Positions 35,184 through 44,331 are shown, counted from the stretch's first letter. The stretch is 64,000 bases of DNA from Nocardiopsis alborubida (GCF_012396365.1 NZ_JAAXPG010000008.1:1-64000); one strand, 5' to 3'. Notes: generated by a model from the letters alone, not told the origin. Program-made: numbers and translations.

Positions 35184-36044
35184 ATGCCGCCGAAGCGAGA
35201 GCAACGAGTGACCCTGAGGGCACAGTGGTTGGGAAGGATGCTTCGCCAGCTACGGGAGCAGAACAACCTCACGCTCAAGGAAGCTGGGGAGTACCTGCAA
35301 AAGGACTTCTCCACAGTGAGCCGCTTCGAGCTGGGCACCTTCCCGGTTCGACGCGGGGACCTGCTGGCGTTGATGGACCTGTACGCGGTGGACGACAAGG
35401 CACAGCGGGAAACGCTGCTCAACCTGTGCGGCGAGGTCTGGCAGACAGGCTGGTGGGACAAGTATTCCAGCGACGACGTCTGGGGCTCGACCATCGATCT
35501 CGTCTGGTTGGAGAGTCGAGCTGAAACGATCCGCATGTTCGCAGCTCTGTCCGTTCCGGGCTTGTTGCAGATTCCTGAGTACGCACATGCATTGATCAGC
35601 GTCGTTGACAACGATGTGAGCACTGACCAGGTGGATCGCTGGGTTGAACTTCGCATCGACCGACAAAAGGTTCTGCACGGAGACCACCTACAGGGATACA
35701 CCGTCCTGCTTGACGAGTCCTCTTTGCTCCGTGTGGTTGGTGGTCCTACGGTCATGGCAAAGCAGCTCTCCCACCTCCGGAGGATGGCCGAATCAGAGCG
35801 CATCACCATCCGCATATTGCCGTTCGCCATCGGTGCCCACCCCAGCCCTGAGGGCGCTTTCACCTTGCTTGATCTGGGTAACCCGTTCTCCACGGTGGCA
35901 CACATCGAGAGCCGAGGTGGCGGGATCTACCTGGAACGCGGCGAGGTGGACAAGCTGGTCGACGTATACGATCGATTGCGCGAGATGAGCTTGAGTCCAG
36001 AGGACTCGGTCGCGTTCATCGCGGCCTTGGAGAGGAACCAGTAA
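35184..36044 (+). CDS. XRE regulator with DUF5753 domain (Scr1-like)
   Basis: A 286-residue protein. The N-terminal XRE helix-turn-helix is at about 15-75 (LGRMLRQLREQNNLTLKEAGEYLQKDFSTVSRFELG), and the rest is a DUF5753 domain (WLESRAETIRMFAALSVPGLLQIPEYAHALI, VVLDESSLLRVVGG-type core, SPEGAFTLLDLG). Such genes are paired with DUF397 genes across actinomycetes and influence development and antibiotic production; in Streptomyces a pair is described as Scr1/Scr2. GC content is visibly lower than the neighbours, which suggests acquisition. The ATG at 35184 follows GGGAG; an upstream ATG at 35130 overlaps the palindromes. Confidence 0.88.
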   Translation: MPPKREQRVTLRAQWLGRMLRQLREQNNLTLKEAGEYLQKDFSTVSRFELGTFPVRRGDLLALMDLYAVDDKAQRETLLNLCGEVWQTGWWDKYSSDDVWGSTIDLVWLESRAETIRMFAALSVPGLLQIPEYAHALISVVDNDVSTDQVDRWVELRIDRQKVLHGDHLQGYTVLLDESSLLRVVGGPTVMAKQLSHLRRMAESERITIRILPFAIGAHPSPEGAFTLLDLGNPFSTVAHIESRGGGIYLERGEVDKLVDVYDRLREMSLSPEDSVAFIAALERNQ

Positions 36045-36298
36045 TGAACCGGGACACGTCGGCCGTCTTTGGTTGGCGCACCAGCAGCTACAGCGCGAAC
36101 GGCGGCGGCCAGTGCGTCGAGGTCGGCTGGCACATCAGCAGCTACAGCACCAGCACGGGTGGCAACTGCGTCGAGGCGGGCCCCTTCCTCAACGAGCCCC
36201 AGCTGTTCGCGGTCCGCGACTCCACCCAGCGCGGCCTCGGCTACCTCTCCTTCCCCTCCGCCGAGTGGTCCGCGCTCCTGCGCAGCGCCGCGCACTGA
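36044..36298 (+). CDS. DUF397 protein with duplicated N-terminal motif
   Basis: An 84-residue DUF397 protein whose ATG overlaps the TAA of the XRE gene by one base, so translation is coupled. The family's Cys motif occurs twice in tandem: WRTSSYSANGGGQCVEVG (11-28) and WHISSYSTSTGGNCVEAG (29-46). A single C-terminal FAVRDS...YLSFPSAEWSALL follows. Normal DUF397 proteins have one such motif, so this looks like an 18-residue internal duplication. It probably binds or counteracts the XRE partner. Confidence 0.87.
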   Translation: MNRDTSAVFGWRTSSYSANGGGQCVEVGWHISSYSTSTGGNCVEAGPFLNEPQLFAVRDSTQRGLGYLSFPSAEWSALLRSAAH

Positions 36299-36353
36299 CC
36301 CCCGCCTCCCGCTCAAACCCTCCTTTTGAGTCCACCGAAAGCGTTGCCGGTGT

Positions 36354-36436
36354 GACACGAGGGGCCTGACCTGCGGTGATCTTGTACTTATAGCGAGGTT
36401 GGACCGTCGAGACTCGCTATAAGTACAAGATCACGG
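36354..36436 (+). repeat. Dispersed hairpin repeat, copy 2 (perfect 22-bp stem)
   Basis: After the leader GACACGAGGGGCCTGACCTG comes a perfect inverted repeat with 22-base arms (36376-36397 and 36413-36434, starting GTGATCTTGTACTTATAG) and a 15-base loop. The stem is much richer in AT than ordinary terminators here. It lies between the convergent DUF397 and deoA genes. A second, strand-inverted copy is at 51489 and a diverged one at 33801. Confidence 0.85.
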
Positions 36437-36455
36437 CGGAGGACCGGCTACCGCA

Positions 36456-37751
36456 CTAGGCGATCCGGTCGATCACCAGCGGCCGGGCCCCGTGCCCCTC
36501 CCCGCCCTCGGGGTCGATGTCGAAGGCGCCCTCCAGCGCCTCGGCCGCGCGCTCGAACCGCTCCGCCTCATCGGCGTGCAGGGTGAACAGCGGCTCCCCG
36601 GCCTGCACGGACTCCCCCGGCTTGGCGTGCAGGGTCACCCCCGCCCCGAACGACACCGCGTCCTCCTTGCGCGCCCGGCCCGCGCCCAGCCGCCACGCGG
36701 CCAGCCCCACCTGGTAGGCGTCCAGCCGGGTCACCGTCCCCGAGGCCGGTGCGAGCACCACCCGGCGCTCGGCGGCCACCGGCAGCGGCGCGTCCGGGTC
36801 CCCGCCCTGCGCCCGCACGAGCCGCTGCCACGACTCCAGCGCGCTGCCGTCCCGCAGCGCCTCGGCCGGGTCCTTGACCCCGCCCTCACCGGGGACGAGC
36901 CCGGCCGCGGCCAGCATCTCCCGGGCCAGGGCCACGGTCAGCTCCACCACGTCCGCGGGCCCGCCGCCGGAGAGCACCTCCACGGACTCGGCCACCTCCA
37001 GGGCGTTGCCCACCTGCCTGCCCAGCGGAACCGACATGTCGGTGAGCAGCGCGACCGTGCGCACCCCGTGGTCGTTTCCGATGTCGACCATCGTGCGGGC
37101 CAGCTCGCGCGCGGAGCCGGCGTCCTTCATGAACGCCCCCGACCCCACCTTGACGTCCAGGACCAGCGCGCCGGTGCCCTCGGCGAGCTTCTTGCTCATG
37201 ATGGACGCGGCGATCAGCGGGATCGACTCGACCGTGCCGGTCACGTCGCGCAGCGCGTAGAGCTTGCGGTCGGCCGGGGCCAGTCCGGACCCGGCCGCGC
37301 AGATCACCCCGCCCGTGGAGTCCAGCACCTCCCGCATCTCGTCGGTGGACAGCGAGGCCCGCCAGCCGGGGATGGACTCCAGCTTGTCCAGGGTTCCGCC
37401 GGTGTGCCCGAGCCCGCGCCCCGACAGCTGCGGCACGGCCGCCCCGCAGGCCGCGACGGTGGGCGTGAGCGGCAGGGTGATCTTGTCGCCCACCCCGCCC
37501 GTGGAGTGCTTGTCGGTGGTGGGCCGCGACAGGTCGGAGAAGTCCAGGCGCTCCCCCGAGGCCAGCATCGCCTCGGTCCAGCGGCTCACCTCGGCCCGGT
37601 TCATCCCGCGCAGGAAGATCGCCATGGCCAGCGCCGACATCTGCTCCTCGGCCACCTCGCCGCGGGTGTAGGCGTCGATCACCCAGTCGATCTGGCCGGG
37701 GGTCAGCTCTCCCCCGTCGCGCTTGGCTCGGATGATCTCGATGACGTCCAT
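36456..37751 (-). CDS. deoA: Thymidine/pyrimidine-nucleoside phosphorylase
   Basis: A 431-residue pyrimidine nucleoside phosphorylase, which splits thymidine, deoxyuridine or uridine to base and (deoxy)ribose 1-phosphate. The phosphate-binding motif KHSTGGVGDK (81-90), SGRGLGHTGGTLDKLESIPG and LDVKVGSGAFMK are all present, as is the C-terminal PYNP domain. GGAGATGAC precedes the ATG at 37751. It is the last gene of the nucleoside import operon, 91 bases after cdd, and faces the hairpin repeat at 36354, which may terminate the operon. Confidence 0.96.
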   Translation of the reverse strand: MDVIEIIRAKRDGGELTPGQIDWVIDAYTRGEVAEEQMSALAMAIFLRGMNRAEVSRWTEAMLASGERLDFSDLSRPTTDKHSTGGVGDKITLPLTPTVAACGAAVPQLSGRGLGHTGGTLDKLESIPGWRASLSTDEMREVLDSTGGVICAAGSGLAPADRKLYALRDVTGTVESIPLIAASIMSKKLAEGTGALVLDVKVGSGAFMKDAGSARELARTMVDIGNDHGVRTVALLTDMSVPLGRQVGNALEVAESVEVLSGGGPADVVELTVALAREMLAAAGLVPGEGGVKDPAEALRDGSALESWQRLVRAQGGDPDAPLPVAAERRVVLAPASGTVTRLDAYQVGLAAWRLGAGRARKEDAVSFGAGVTLHAKPGESVQAGEPLFTLHADEAERFERAAEALEGAFDIDPEGGEGHGARPLVIDRIA

Positions 37752-37842
37752 GTCATCTCCTCTCGACCGGAAGAAGAAGGGCCTCCCCGGACGCCGCCGC
37801 GCGGGCGGCGTCCGGGAAGGCGGGACCAACGGGAAAGCACGG

Positions 37843-38253
37843 TCACGCGAGGCTGTGCGGGCCGAAGGCCTGCGGCAGCACCCGGTCCATGGTCCAGACT
37901 CCCTCGGGGGTGTCCACGAGCAGCTGCGGCCCGCCGTGTTCGAACAGGAGCTGGCGGCAGCGCCCGCACGGCATGAGCAGCTCGCCCCGCCCGTCCACGC
38001 AGCTGAAGGCCGTCAGACGGCCCCCGCCGGAGGCGTGCAGGGCACTGACCAGGCCGCACTCGGCGCACAGGGACAACCCGTAGGAGGCGTTCTCCACGTT
38101 GCAGCCGCTGACGGTGCGGCCGTCGTCGACCAGCGCCGCCGCGCCCACCGGGTAGCGGGAGTAGGGCGCGTAGGCGCGGCCCATGGCCTCGCGGGCGGCG
38201 GCCCGCAGGGCCTCCCAGTCCACGCTCGCCGGGTCCAGGGGTGCGTCGGTCAT
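37843..38253 (-). CDS. cdd: Cytidine deaminase
   Basis: A 136-residue homotetramer-type cytidine deaminase, converting (deoxy)cytidine to (deoxy)uridine. Zinc ligands are Cys63 (CAE), Cys96 and Cys99 (PCGRC), with proton-shuttling Glu65 and the NVENASYG substrate loop. The ATG overlaps the permease stop as ATGA. Its product uridine is the substrate of the phosphorylase encoded next. Confidence 0.95.
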   Translation of the reverse strand: MTDAPLDPASVDWEALRAAAREAMGRAYAPYSRYPVGAAALVDDGRTVSGCNVENASYGLSLCAECGLVSALHASGGGRLTAFSCVDGRGELLMPCGRCRQLLFEHGGPQLLVDTPEGVWTMDRVLPQAFGPHSLA

Positions 38254-39512
38254 GACCGGCTCGCCCTCCACTGCTTGCCGACCCCCGCCGGTGGCCGGAG
38301 CCGCTGCGAGGCCAGTGAGAGCACCAGCAGGGTGGCGATGTGCGGGCTGTAGGTGGCCAGCTCGCGCGGCAGCGAGTCGGTGGAGAAGTACCACGCGAAC
38401 AGCAGCACCGCCACGAGCACGCCGAAGGCGGCCAGCCCCTTGCGGTCCCGGCGCACCTGCCACAGGGCCACGCCCAGCAGCGCCACGGCCAGGAGCAGCA
38501 GCAGGGCGTGCACCGCCGCACCGCCGCCGCGCACCTGGAGGGCGTCGGTGTAGCCGAACAGGCCCGCGCCCATGGCCAGGCCGCCCGGTCGCCAGTTGCC
38601 GAAGATCATCGCGGCCAGGCCGATGTAGCCTCGGCCGCCGGTCTGGCCCTCCTGGTAGATCTGAGAGGCGACCACGGACAGGAACACGCCGCCCATGCCC
38701 GCCAGGCCGCCGGAGACGATCACCGCGACGTACTTGAGGCTGTACACCGGCACGCCCAGGGACTCGGCGGCGTCGGGGTTCTCGCCCACCGAGCGCAGCC
38801 GCAGGCCGAACGTGGTCCGCCACAGCACCAGGTAGGTCAGCGGGATCATCAGGATCGCCACGACCGTCAGCGCGGGCATGTTCGTGGTCGCGCCGAGCAC
38901 CAGCGAGGCCAGGTCGCTGACCAGGAAGATCCCGCTGTCGGCGACCGGCCCGAGCACCTGCGCCACGAGGGGCAGGTCCCACACCGGGAACGAGGGCGCC
39001 GGGGGCGACTGGGCCGCACCCGCGCCGGGCACGTCGGAGTAGACCAGGATCGACAGGTAGCGCATCGCGCCGAGCATGAGGATGTTGATCGCCACGCCGG
39101 AGACGATGTGGTCCACCGCGAAGGTCACCGTGGCCACGGCGTGCAGGAGCCCGCCCGCCATACCGGCGAGCACGCCCGCCAGCAGCCCGATCCACGGGTT
39201 GTCCGTGGACCAGGCGAAGTAGGCGCCGAACCAGGTGCCCAGGATCATCATGCCTTCGAGGCCGATGTTGATGATGCCCGCGCGTTCGGCCCACAGACCG
39301 CCCAGCGCGGCCAGTCCGATGGGTACCGCGAAGGTGATGGTGGTGTTGATGGTGCCCGCGTCGGTGAGCATGTCGTGCCCGGTGATGACCCGCAGGCCCG
39401 CCAGGGACACCAGCACCGCGCCGAACAGGGTGAGGAAGCGCCAGCGCGCCCATCCCCGTGGCCGGGCGGCGGGCTTGGCCACCGGCTCCATCACGTTGAT
39501 CTCCTGGCTCAC
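38250..39512 (-). CDS. Nucleoside ABC transporter permease 2
   Basis: A 420-residue membrane permease of the BPD_transp_2 type used by BMP-family nucleoside importers. Typical stretches are LGGLWAERAGIINIGLEGMMILG, VDHIVSGVAINIL, TFGLRLRSVGENPDAAESLGVPVYSLKY and GRGYIGLAAMIFGNW, with about ten helices. The GTG start at 39512 overlaps the stop of permease 1 as GTGA. It pairs with permease 1 to form the channel. Confidence 0.9.
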   Translation of the reverse strand: MSQEINVMEPVAKPAARPRGWARWRFLTLFGAVLVSLAGLRVITGHDMLTDAGTINTTITFAVPIGLAALGGLWAERAGIINIGLEGMMILGTWFGAYFAWSTDNPWIGLLAGVLAGMAGGLLHAVATVTFAVDHIVSGVAINILMLGAMRYLSILVYSDVPGAGAAQSPPAPSFPVWDLPLVAQVLGPVADSGIFLVSDLASLVLGATTNMPALTVVAILMIPLTYLVLWRTTFGLRLRSVGENPDAAESLGVPVYSLKYVAVIVSGGLAGMGGVFLSVVASQIYQEGQTGGRGYIGLAAMIFGNWRPGGLAMGAGLFGYTDALQVRGGGAAVHALLLLLAVALLGVALWQVRRDRKGLAAFGVLVAVLLFAWYFSTDSLPRELATYSPHIATLLVLSLASQRLRPPAGVGKQWRASRS

Positions 39513-41071
39513 TTGGCCTCCCCTCCGCGACTGTCCCCGGATTCGGGTGCGGTGCCCTCGGCGGTGGACCCGTCCGCGGACACCTGCGCCTCCTCCTGTG
39601 CCGGCGACTCGGCGGTGGTGCCGAGCTGCCTGCCGATCTGCTGCTGCTGGTAGCGGCGGCCCCAGCGGTGCACGACCTCGTAGACCACGACCACGGTGAG
39701 GACGATGGTGGCCTGCGAGATGACCGCGATCTCCTGCGGGATGCCGTCGAAGGGCAGGATGCCCGACGCCTGGTTCAGGAAGGCCCAGAACAGGGCGGCG
39801 AAGACGATGCCCACGGGGTGGTTGCGGCCCAGCAGGGCGATGGCGATGCCGATGAAGCCGATGCCGGTCGGGAAGTCCAGGGCGTAGTGGTGCGAGCTGC
39901 CCAGCAGCTGGGGCAGGCCCACCAGACCGGCGACCATGCCCGAGAAGAGCATGGACAGGAACACCATCTTCTTGACGTTCACGCCGCTGGCCTCGGCCGC
40001 GGTCTGCGACTGGCCGGTGGCCCGCAGCTCGAAGCCGAAGCGGGTGCGGTTGAGCATCACCCAGTAGCCGATGCCGACGGCCACGGCCAGGAACACGAAC
40101 CCGAAGATCGGCTCGTTCGAGCCGAGGAAGCCCGCCGGGATGCCGGGCACCCAGGAGGACTCGGGCATCGGCGGGGTGCCGATGTTGTTGGTGCTGATCT
40201 CCACCGCGAGGCGGTCGGTGCTGAGCAGGTAGGCGGTGATGCCCGTGGCGATGGAGTTGAGCATGATCGTGGAGATCACCTCGGACACGCCGCGGGTCAC
40301 CTTGAGGTAGCCGGCGATGCCCGCCCACACACCGCCCACGGCCACGGCCGTGATGACGATGACGATCTGGCTGAGCACCGGCGGCAGCACGAGGTAGCCG
40401 CCCACGGCGGCCGACAGCAGCGCGGCGAGCCGGTACTGGCCGTCCACGCCGATGTTGAACAGCTTCATCTTGAAGCCGATCGCCACCGCGACGGCGGCCA
40501 GGTAGTACGTGGTGCCGTCGTTGATGACGCGCACCAGGCTGTTGGGCCGGGTGCCGTACTCCAGCATCCGCTCGAACGTGGCCAGAGGCGGGATGCCGCT
40601 GAAGAACAGCACGGCCGCGGTGACCGCGGTCGCGATGACCCCGGCGGCCAGGACCGCGGCGAAGGACAGCGCCAGCATGGCCGACAGCCGGTGGAACAGC
40701 AGGAAGGCCGCGGCGGCGCCGACCAGCGCGCCCAGCGCGGCGGCCACCGGCTCGATCAGGGACAGGTCCAGGAACCACGCGGTCAGCAGACCGGCCACCA
40801 CCGACAGCACGAGGGCGGTGGGCACCACCAGCGTGTCGTGCAGGGCCGTGCCCTCCTCGCGGGCGCCGTCGGCGCCCGCCCGGCGCCCGCGCGGCACCAT
40901 GGGCCCGGACCAGGCCACGAAGGCGAAGGCCGCGACGACGCCGATGATCAGCGCGGCCCACCACAGCAGCGCTGTGTCCAGGGCGGCGGTGAGCACCACG
41001 CCCAGGGCGGTCGCGACGCCCAGCGCCGCGGGCGCGGGCAGGGTCCTCGCGGGACGGGGGATCCTACTCAT
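39509..41071 (-). CDS. Nucleoside ABC transporter permease 1
   Basis: A 520-residue permease with an N-terminal extension of about 150 residues holding extra helices before the family core: RPNSLVRVINDGTTYYLAAVAVAIGFKMKLFNIGVDGQY, RTRFGFELRATGQSQTAAEASGVNVKK, and FPTGIGFIGIAIALLGRNHPVGIVFAALFWAFL. The Gln/Glu-rich C-terminal tail is cytoplasmic and low complexity. The ATG overlaps the ATPase stop as ATGA, and its own stop overlaps permease 2. Confidence 0.9.
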   Translation of the reverse strand: MSRIPRPARTLPAPAALGVATALGVVLTAALDTALLWWAALIIGVVAAFAFVAWSGPMVPRGRRAGADGAREEGTALHDTLVVPTALVLSVVAGLLTAWFLDLSLIEPVAAALGALVGAAAAFLLFHRLSAMLALSFAAVLAAGVIATAVTAAVLFFSGIPPLATFERMLEYGTRPNSLVRVINDGTTYYLAAVAVAIGFKMKLFNIGVDGQYRLAALLSAAVGGYLVLPPVLSQIVIVITAVAVGGVWAGIAGYLKVTRGVSEVISTIMLNSIATGITAYLLSTDRLAVEISTNNIGTPPMPESSWVPGIPAGFLGSNEPIFGFVFLAVAVGIGYWVMLNRTRFGFELRATGQSQTAAEASGVNVKKMVFLSMLFSGMVAGLVGLPQLLGSSHHYALDFPTGIGFIGIAIALLGRNHPVGIVFAALFWAFLNQASGILPFDGIPQEIAVISQATIVLTVVVVYEVVHRWGRRYQQQQIGRQLGTTAESPAQEEAQVSADGSTAEGTAPESGDSRGGEAK

Positions 41072-42669
41072 GCGCCGCCCTCGCTTCCGTGTCGGTCGGC
41101 ACCGCTGTCGCCTTCCGTGCTCTGGTCGGCCCGGTGCAGTCCGGCACCGGTCATGGCCGAGCCCAGCTGTTCGGGTGTGACGGTAGTCGGGTCGGCCTGC
41201 GCGACCAGTCGGCCGCGCAGGATGACGTGGAGGGTGTCGGACATGCCGATCAGCTCGTCCAGGTCGGCGGAGACCAGCAGCACGGCCAGGCCCGCGGCCC
41301 GGGCGTCGCGCAGCTGCTCCCAGATGGCCGACTGGGCGCCCACGTCCACACCCCGGGTGGGGTGGGCGGCGACCAGGAAGCGCGGGGAGCCGCTCATCTC
41401 CCGGCCGATGATGAACTTCTGCTGGTTGCCGCCGGACAGGGCGTCGGCGATGACGTCGATGCCCGGGGTGCGCACGTCGTACTCGGCGACGATGCGCTCG
41501 GAGTCGGCGCGCGCGCCGGTCCGGTTGATCCAGGGGCCGCGGACGCTGGGTTCCTTGGTCTGGTGGCCGAGGATGCGGTTCTCCCACAGGGGGGACTCCA
41601 GCAGCACGCCGTGCCGGTGGCGGTCCTCGGGGATGTAGCCGACGCCCGCCTCGCGGATCCTCAGGGTGGACCAGCCGGTGATGTCCTGCTCCTCCAGGCG
41701 GATGCTCCCGGCGGCCAGCGGGCGCATGCCCATGATGGCCTCGATCAGCTCGGACTGGCCGTTGCCCTCGACACCGGCGATGCCGACGATCTCGCCCCGG
41801 CGGATGTCGGCGCTCACCCCGTCCACGACGGCGCGGCCGTCGGCGGAGTGCACGGTGACCCCGTCCAGGGACAGCACGACGTGGTCGGTGACGGTGGACT
41901 CGCGCAGTTCGGGCACGGGCAGCTCGCCGCCGACCATGAGCGTGGCCAGGTCCCGGGCGGTGGTGGTGCCCGGGTCCGCGGTGGCCACGGTGGTGCCGCG
42001 GCGGATCACGGTGATCTCGTCGGCGACGGAGAGCACCTCGTCCAGCTTGTGGGAGATGAAGATGACGGTCAGGCCCTCGCGCTTGAGCTCGCGCAGGTTG
42101 TCGAAGAGCTCGTCGACCTCCTGCGGGACCAGGACGGCGGTGGGCTCGTCGAGGATGATGGTCCGCGCGCCGCGGTAGAGGACCTTGAGGATCTCCACGC
42201 GCTGGCGGTCGCCCACGCCCAGTTCCTCCATGAGGCGGTCGGGGTCGACCCCCAGGCCGTACTGGGCGGACAGCTCGCGGATGCGCGCGCGGGCGCGGTT
42301 GCCGATGCCGTGGCGGCGCTCGGCGCCCAGGACCACGTTCTCCAGCACGGTGAGGTTGTCGGCGAGCATGAAGTGCTGGTGCACCATGCCGATGCCGTTG
42401 CGGATGGCGTCGGAGGGCGAGCCGAAGCGCACCTCGCGGCCCTGGACGTAGATGTGTCCCTCGTCCGGCCGGTGCATGCCGTACAGGGTCTTCATCAGCG
42501 TGGACTTGCCCGCACCGTTCTCGCCGACGATGGCGTGCACGGTACCGGGAGCCACGGTGATGTCGATGTCGTGGTTGGCCACGACGCCGGGAAAACGCTT
42601 GGTGATCCCGCGCAGCTCAACGGCGGGGGGCGCCAGTGCCCCCTCGCCCGATGGCGTGCTGCTCATCAT
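41068..42669 (-). CDS. Nucleoside ABC transporter ATPase (tandem domains)
   Basis: A 533-residue protein with two ABC domains, as in the NupA/YufO and RbsA families. The first has Walker A GENGAGKST (49-57) and a signature shifted to VGDRQRVEILKVL. The second has a degenerate Walker A, GVEGNGQSEL, and the signature LSGGNQQKFIIGRE, so the two sites are asymmetric as usual for this family. It energises uptake of nucleosides captured by the lipoprotein encoded upstream. A strong hairpin sits between that gene and this one. Confidence 0.92.
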   Translation of the reverse strand: MMSSTPSGEGALAPPAVELRGITKRFPGVVANHDIDITVAPGTVHAIVGENGAGKSTLMKTLYGMHRPDEGHIYVQGREVRFGSPSDAIRNGIGMVHQHFMLADNLTVLENVVLGAERRHGIGNRARARIRELSAQYGLGVDPDRLMEELGVGDRQRVEILKVLYRGARTIILDEPTAVLVPQEVDELFDNLRELKREGLTVIFISHKLDEVLSVADEITVIRRGTTVATADPGTTTARDLATLMVGGELPVPELRESTVTDHVVLSLDGVTVHSADGRAVVDGVSADIRRGEIVGIAGVEGNGQSELIEAIMGMRPLAAGSIRLEEQDITGWSTLRIREAGVGYIPEDRHRHGVLLESPLWENRILGHQTKEPSVRGPWINRTGARADSERIVAEYDVRTPGIDVIADALSGGNQQKFIIGREMSGSPRFLVAAHPTRGVDVGAQSAIWEQLRDARAAGLAVLLVSADLDELIGMSDTLHVILRGRLVAQADPTTVTPEQLGSAMTGAGLHRADQSTEGDSGADRHGSEGGA

Positions 42670-42754
42670 TCTCCTCGTGGAATGTGCGGTGTGGCGCCGC
42701 GGAACCGGCCGGGTCGCGGCCGCTGCCGGGCGTTCCGCCGCCGAACGGCAACCG

Positions 42755-42795
42755 GGGCGGCACCGGCCGGGGATCGACCCCGGTCGGTGCCGCCC
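42755..42795. terminator. 18-bp hairpin between bmpA-type gene and transporter operon
   Basis: Arms 42755-42772 and 42778-42795 pair at 17 of 18 positions, with one possible G-U, around a five-base loop. Placed after the binding-protein gene and before the ATPase gene, it would partly terminate transcription and give more binding protein than transporter. Confidence 0.75.
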
Positions 42796-42902
42796 GTGGA
42801 TGCTGGCCGCCGCGGGCGACCCCGCGACGACGTGTGTTCCTGGACCGGGCTCGGGTGCCCGAACACGGACCGAAGCGAAGCGGAGGTCCAGGGGAACACG
42901 GT

Positions 42903-43955
42903 CTACGGCTCGGTCGGGACCTCGATCTCGCCGTCGATGATCTGCTGCTTGATCTCGTCCAGCTGCTCCTGGACGGGGCTGATCGCCTCCTCGTTGGAGA
43001 GCGTGTAGTCCACACCGCCGTCGGCCAGCTCGAAGCGCTGGACACCGCCCTCGACCTCTCCCCCGGTGGCGGCGGAGATCAGCTCGAACACGGCCACGTC
43101 CACCTGCTTGATGGCGGAGGTGAGAACGTGCGGCTTCTGGTCCTCGGCGGCGTTCTCGTACTGGTCGCTGTCGACGCCGATGAAGGTGAAGTCGTTGGCC
43201 ACGGCCGACTCCAGGATGCCGTTGCCCGACGCGCCGGCGGCGTGGTAGATGACGTCCGCGCCGCGGTCGTACTGGGCCTGGGCGGTCTCACGGCCCTTGG
43301 CGGGGTCGCTGAAGCCGCTGAAGTCCGGCGGCTGGCTCAGGTAGTCGACCTCGACGGTGATGTCCTCGTCGACGTGCTCCACGCCCGCGGCGTAGCCGGC
43401 CTCGAACTTGTGGATCAGCGGGGTCTCGACGCCGCCGACGAAGCCGACGTGGTCCTCCTCGGTGGTCAGCGCCGCGGCGGCGCCGGCCAGGAAGGAGGCC
43501 TGCTCCTCGGCGAAGACCAGGCTGGTGACGTTGTCGATGTCGGCGATCTCGGAGTCCACGATGGCGAAGTGGACGTCCGGGTACTCCGGCGCGACCGCGC
43601 GCACGGCGCCGTCGTAGGCGAACCCGACGGCGATGACGACGTCGTAGCCCTCCTCGGCCATGGTGGCCAGGCGGTCCTCCTTGGCGGACTCGGCCTCGCC
43701 GTCGCTGGGCTCGAAGTCGTTGGTCTCGACGCCGAGCTCCTCGGCCGCCCGCTCCAGTCCCCGGTAGGCCGAGTCGTTGAAGGAGCGGTCACCGCGACCG
43801 CCGACGTCGTAGGCCAGGCCGACCTGCAGCTCGGAGGCGGCCTCCTCGCCGCCGCCCTCGCCGCCGCCCTCTTCGGCCGCGCTGTCACACGCGGTGAGGG
43901 CGAGCACACCGGCCGCCGCGACCGCGGCGAACCTGACTGCGTTGCTGCGCTTCAC
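42903..43955 (-). CDS. BMP-family nucleoside-binding lipoprotein
   Basis: A 350-residue extracellular lipoprotein of the BMP/Med (PnrA-like) family that delivers nucleosides to the ABC importer. The lipobox LTAC places the lipidated Cys at residue 23. A Glu/Gly linker follows. Family motifs are LAYDVGGRGDRSFNDSAYRGLERA, VIAVGFAYDGAVRAVAPEYPDVHFAIVD and YDRGADVIYHAAGASGNGILESA. It is the first gene of the import/salvage operon. The 5' gap contains a TCTAGA-centred palindrome 295 bases upstream. Confidence 0.93.
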   Translation of the reverse strand: MKRSNAVRFAAVAAAGVLALTACDSAAEEGGGEGGGEEAASELQVGLAYDVGGRGDRSFNDSAYRGLERAAEELGVETNDFEPSDGEAESAKEDRLATMAEEGYDVVIAVGFAYDGAVRAVAPEYPDVHFAIVDSEIADIDNVTSLVFAEEQASFLAGAAAALTTEEDHVGFVGGVETPLIHKFEAGYAAGVEHVDEDITVEVDYLSQPPDFSGFSDPAKGRETAQAQYDRGADVIYHAAGASGNGILESAVANDFTFIGVDSDQYENAAEDQKPHVLTSAIKQVDVAVFELISAATGGEVEGGVQRFELADGGVDYTLSNEEAISPVQEQLDEIKQQIIDGEIEVPTEP

Positions 43956-44249
43956 TTCTCACTCCTCTTACGCCCTCTCAGCGGCCAGCATTCGCTCGCG
44001 ACCGACCTGAGTTCTGAAGCCGGACGATATCCGGTGGCCGAAAGTACATCTAACCAACGAGCGGAGTTGTTATGAAGGCGAGAGCGTAGCGACACGGGGC
44101 CTTACCCGAAAGTCGACAAGCGTGCGCCCGAAGCGGTCCGGTGCGTTTCGGGATTGTGTTGTGCGGGGGCCGTTCCCCGCCCCGACACGGCATTACCACG
44201 CTTGGCTCCACCGCCCTCACCGGTTGTCACACCGGCACGTCGGGGCCAT

Positions 44250-44267
44250 CCGGTCTAGACCGGACCA
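44250..44267. promoter_or_regulatory. TCTAGA-centred palindrome upstream of the nucleoside importer
   Basis: CCGGTCTAGACCGG is a perfect 14-base palindrome extended by ACCA. The 17 bases at 44251-44267 recur exactly at 55200-55216, upstream of the deoC operon. The GGTCTAGACC core equals the centre of the GntR-family DasR (dre) site consensus. Of the rest of the 376-base gap 43956-44331 I can say only that it contains the importer promoter. Confidence 0.6.
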
Positions 44268-44331
44268 ACCACGCCCGGGGACGGCGGAACGCCGGGAGCG
44301 GCGGGCTCCGGGGCGGGGCGGCCGGGCGGCG

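Noticed and set aside
44250-44267. Calling the TCTAGA palindrome a definite DasR site
   Set aside because: The core matches, but the flanks (CC..GG instead of the usual T..A bases) differ, and the nearby genes are for nucleosides and not N-acetylglucosamine. I keep it as an unassigned shared operator.
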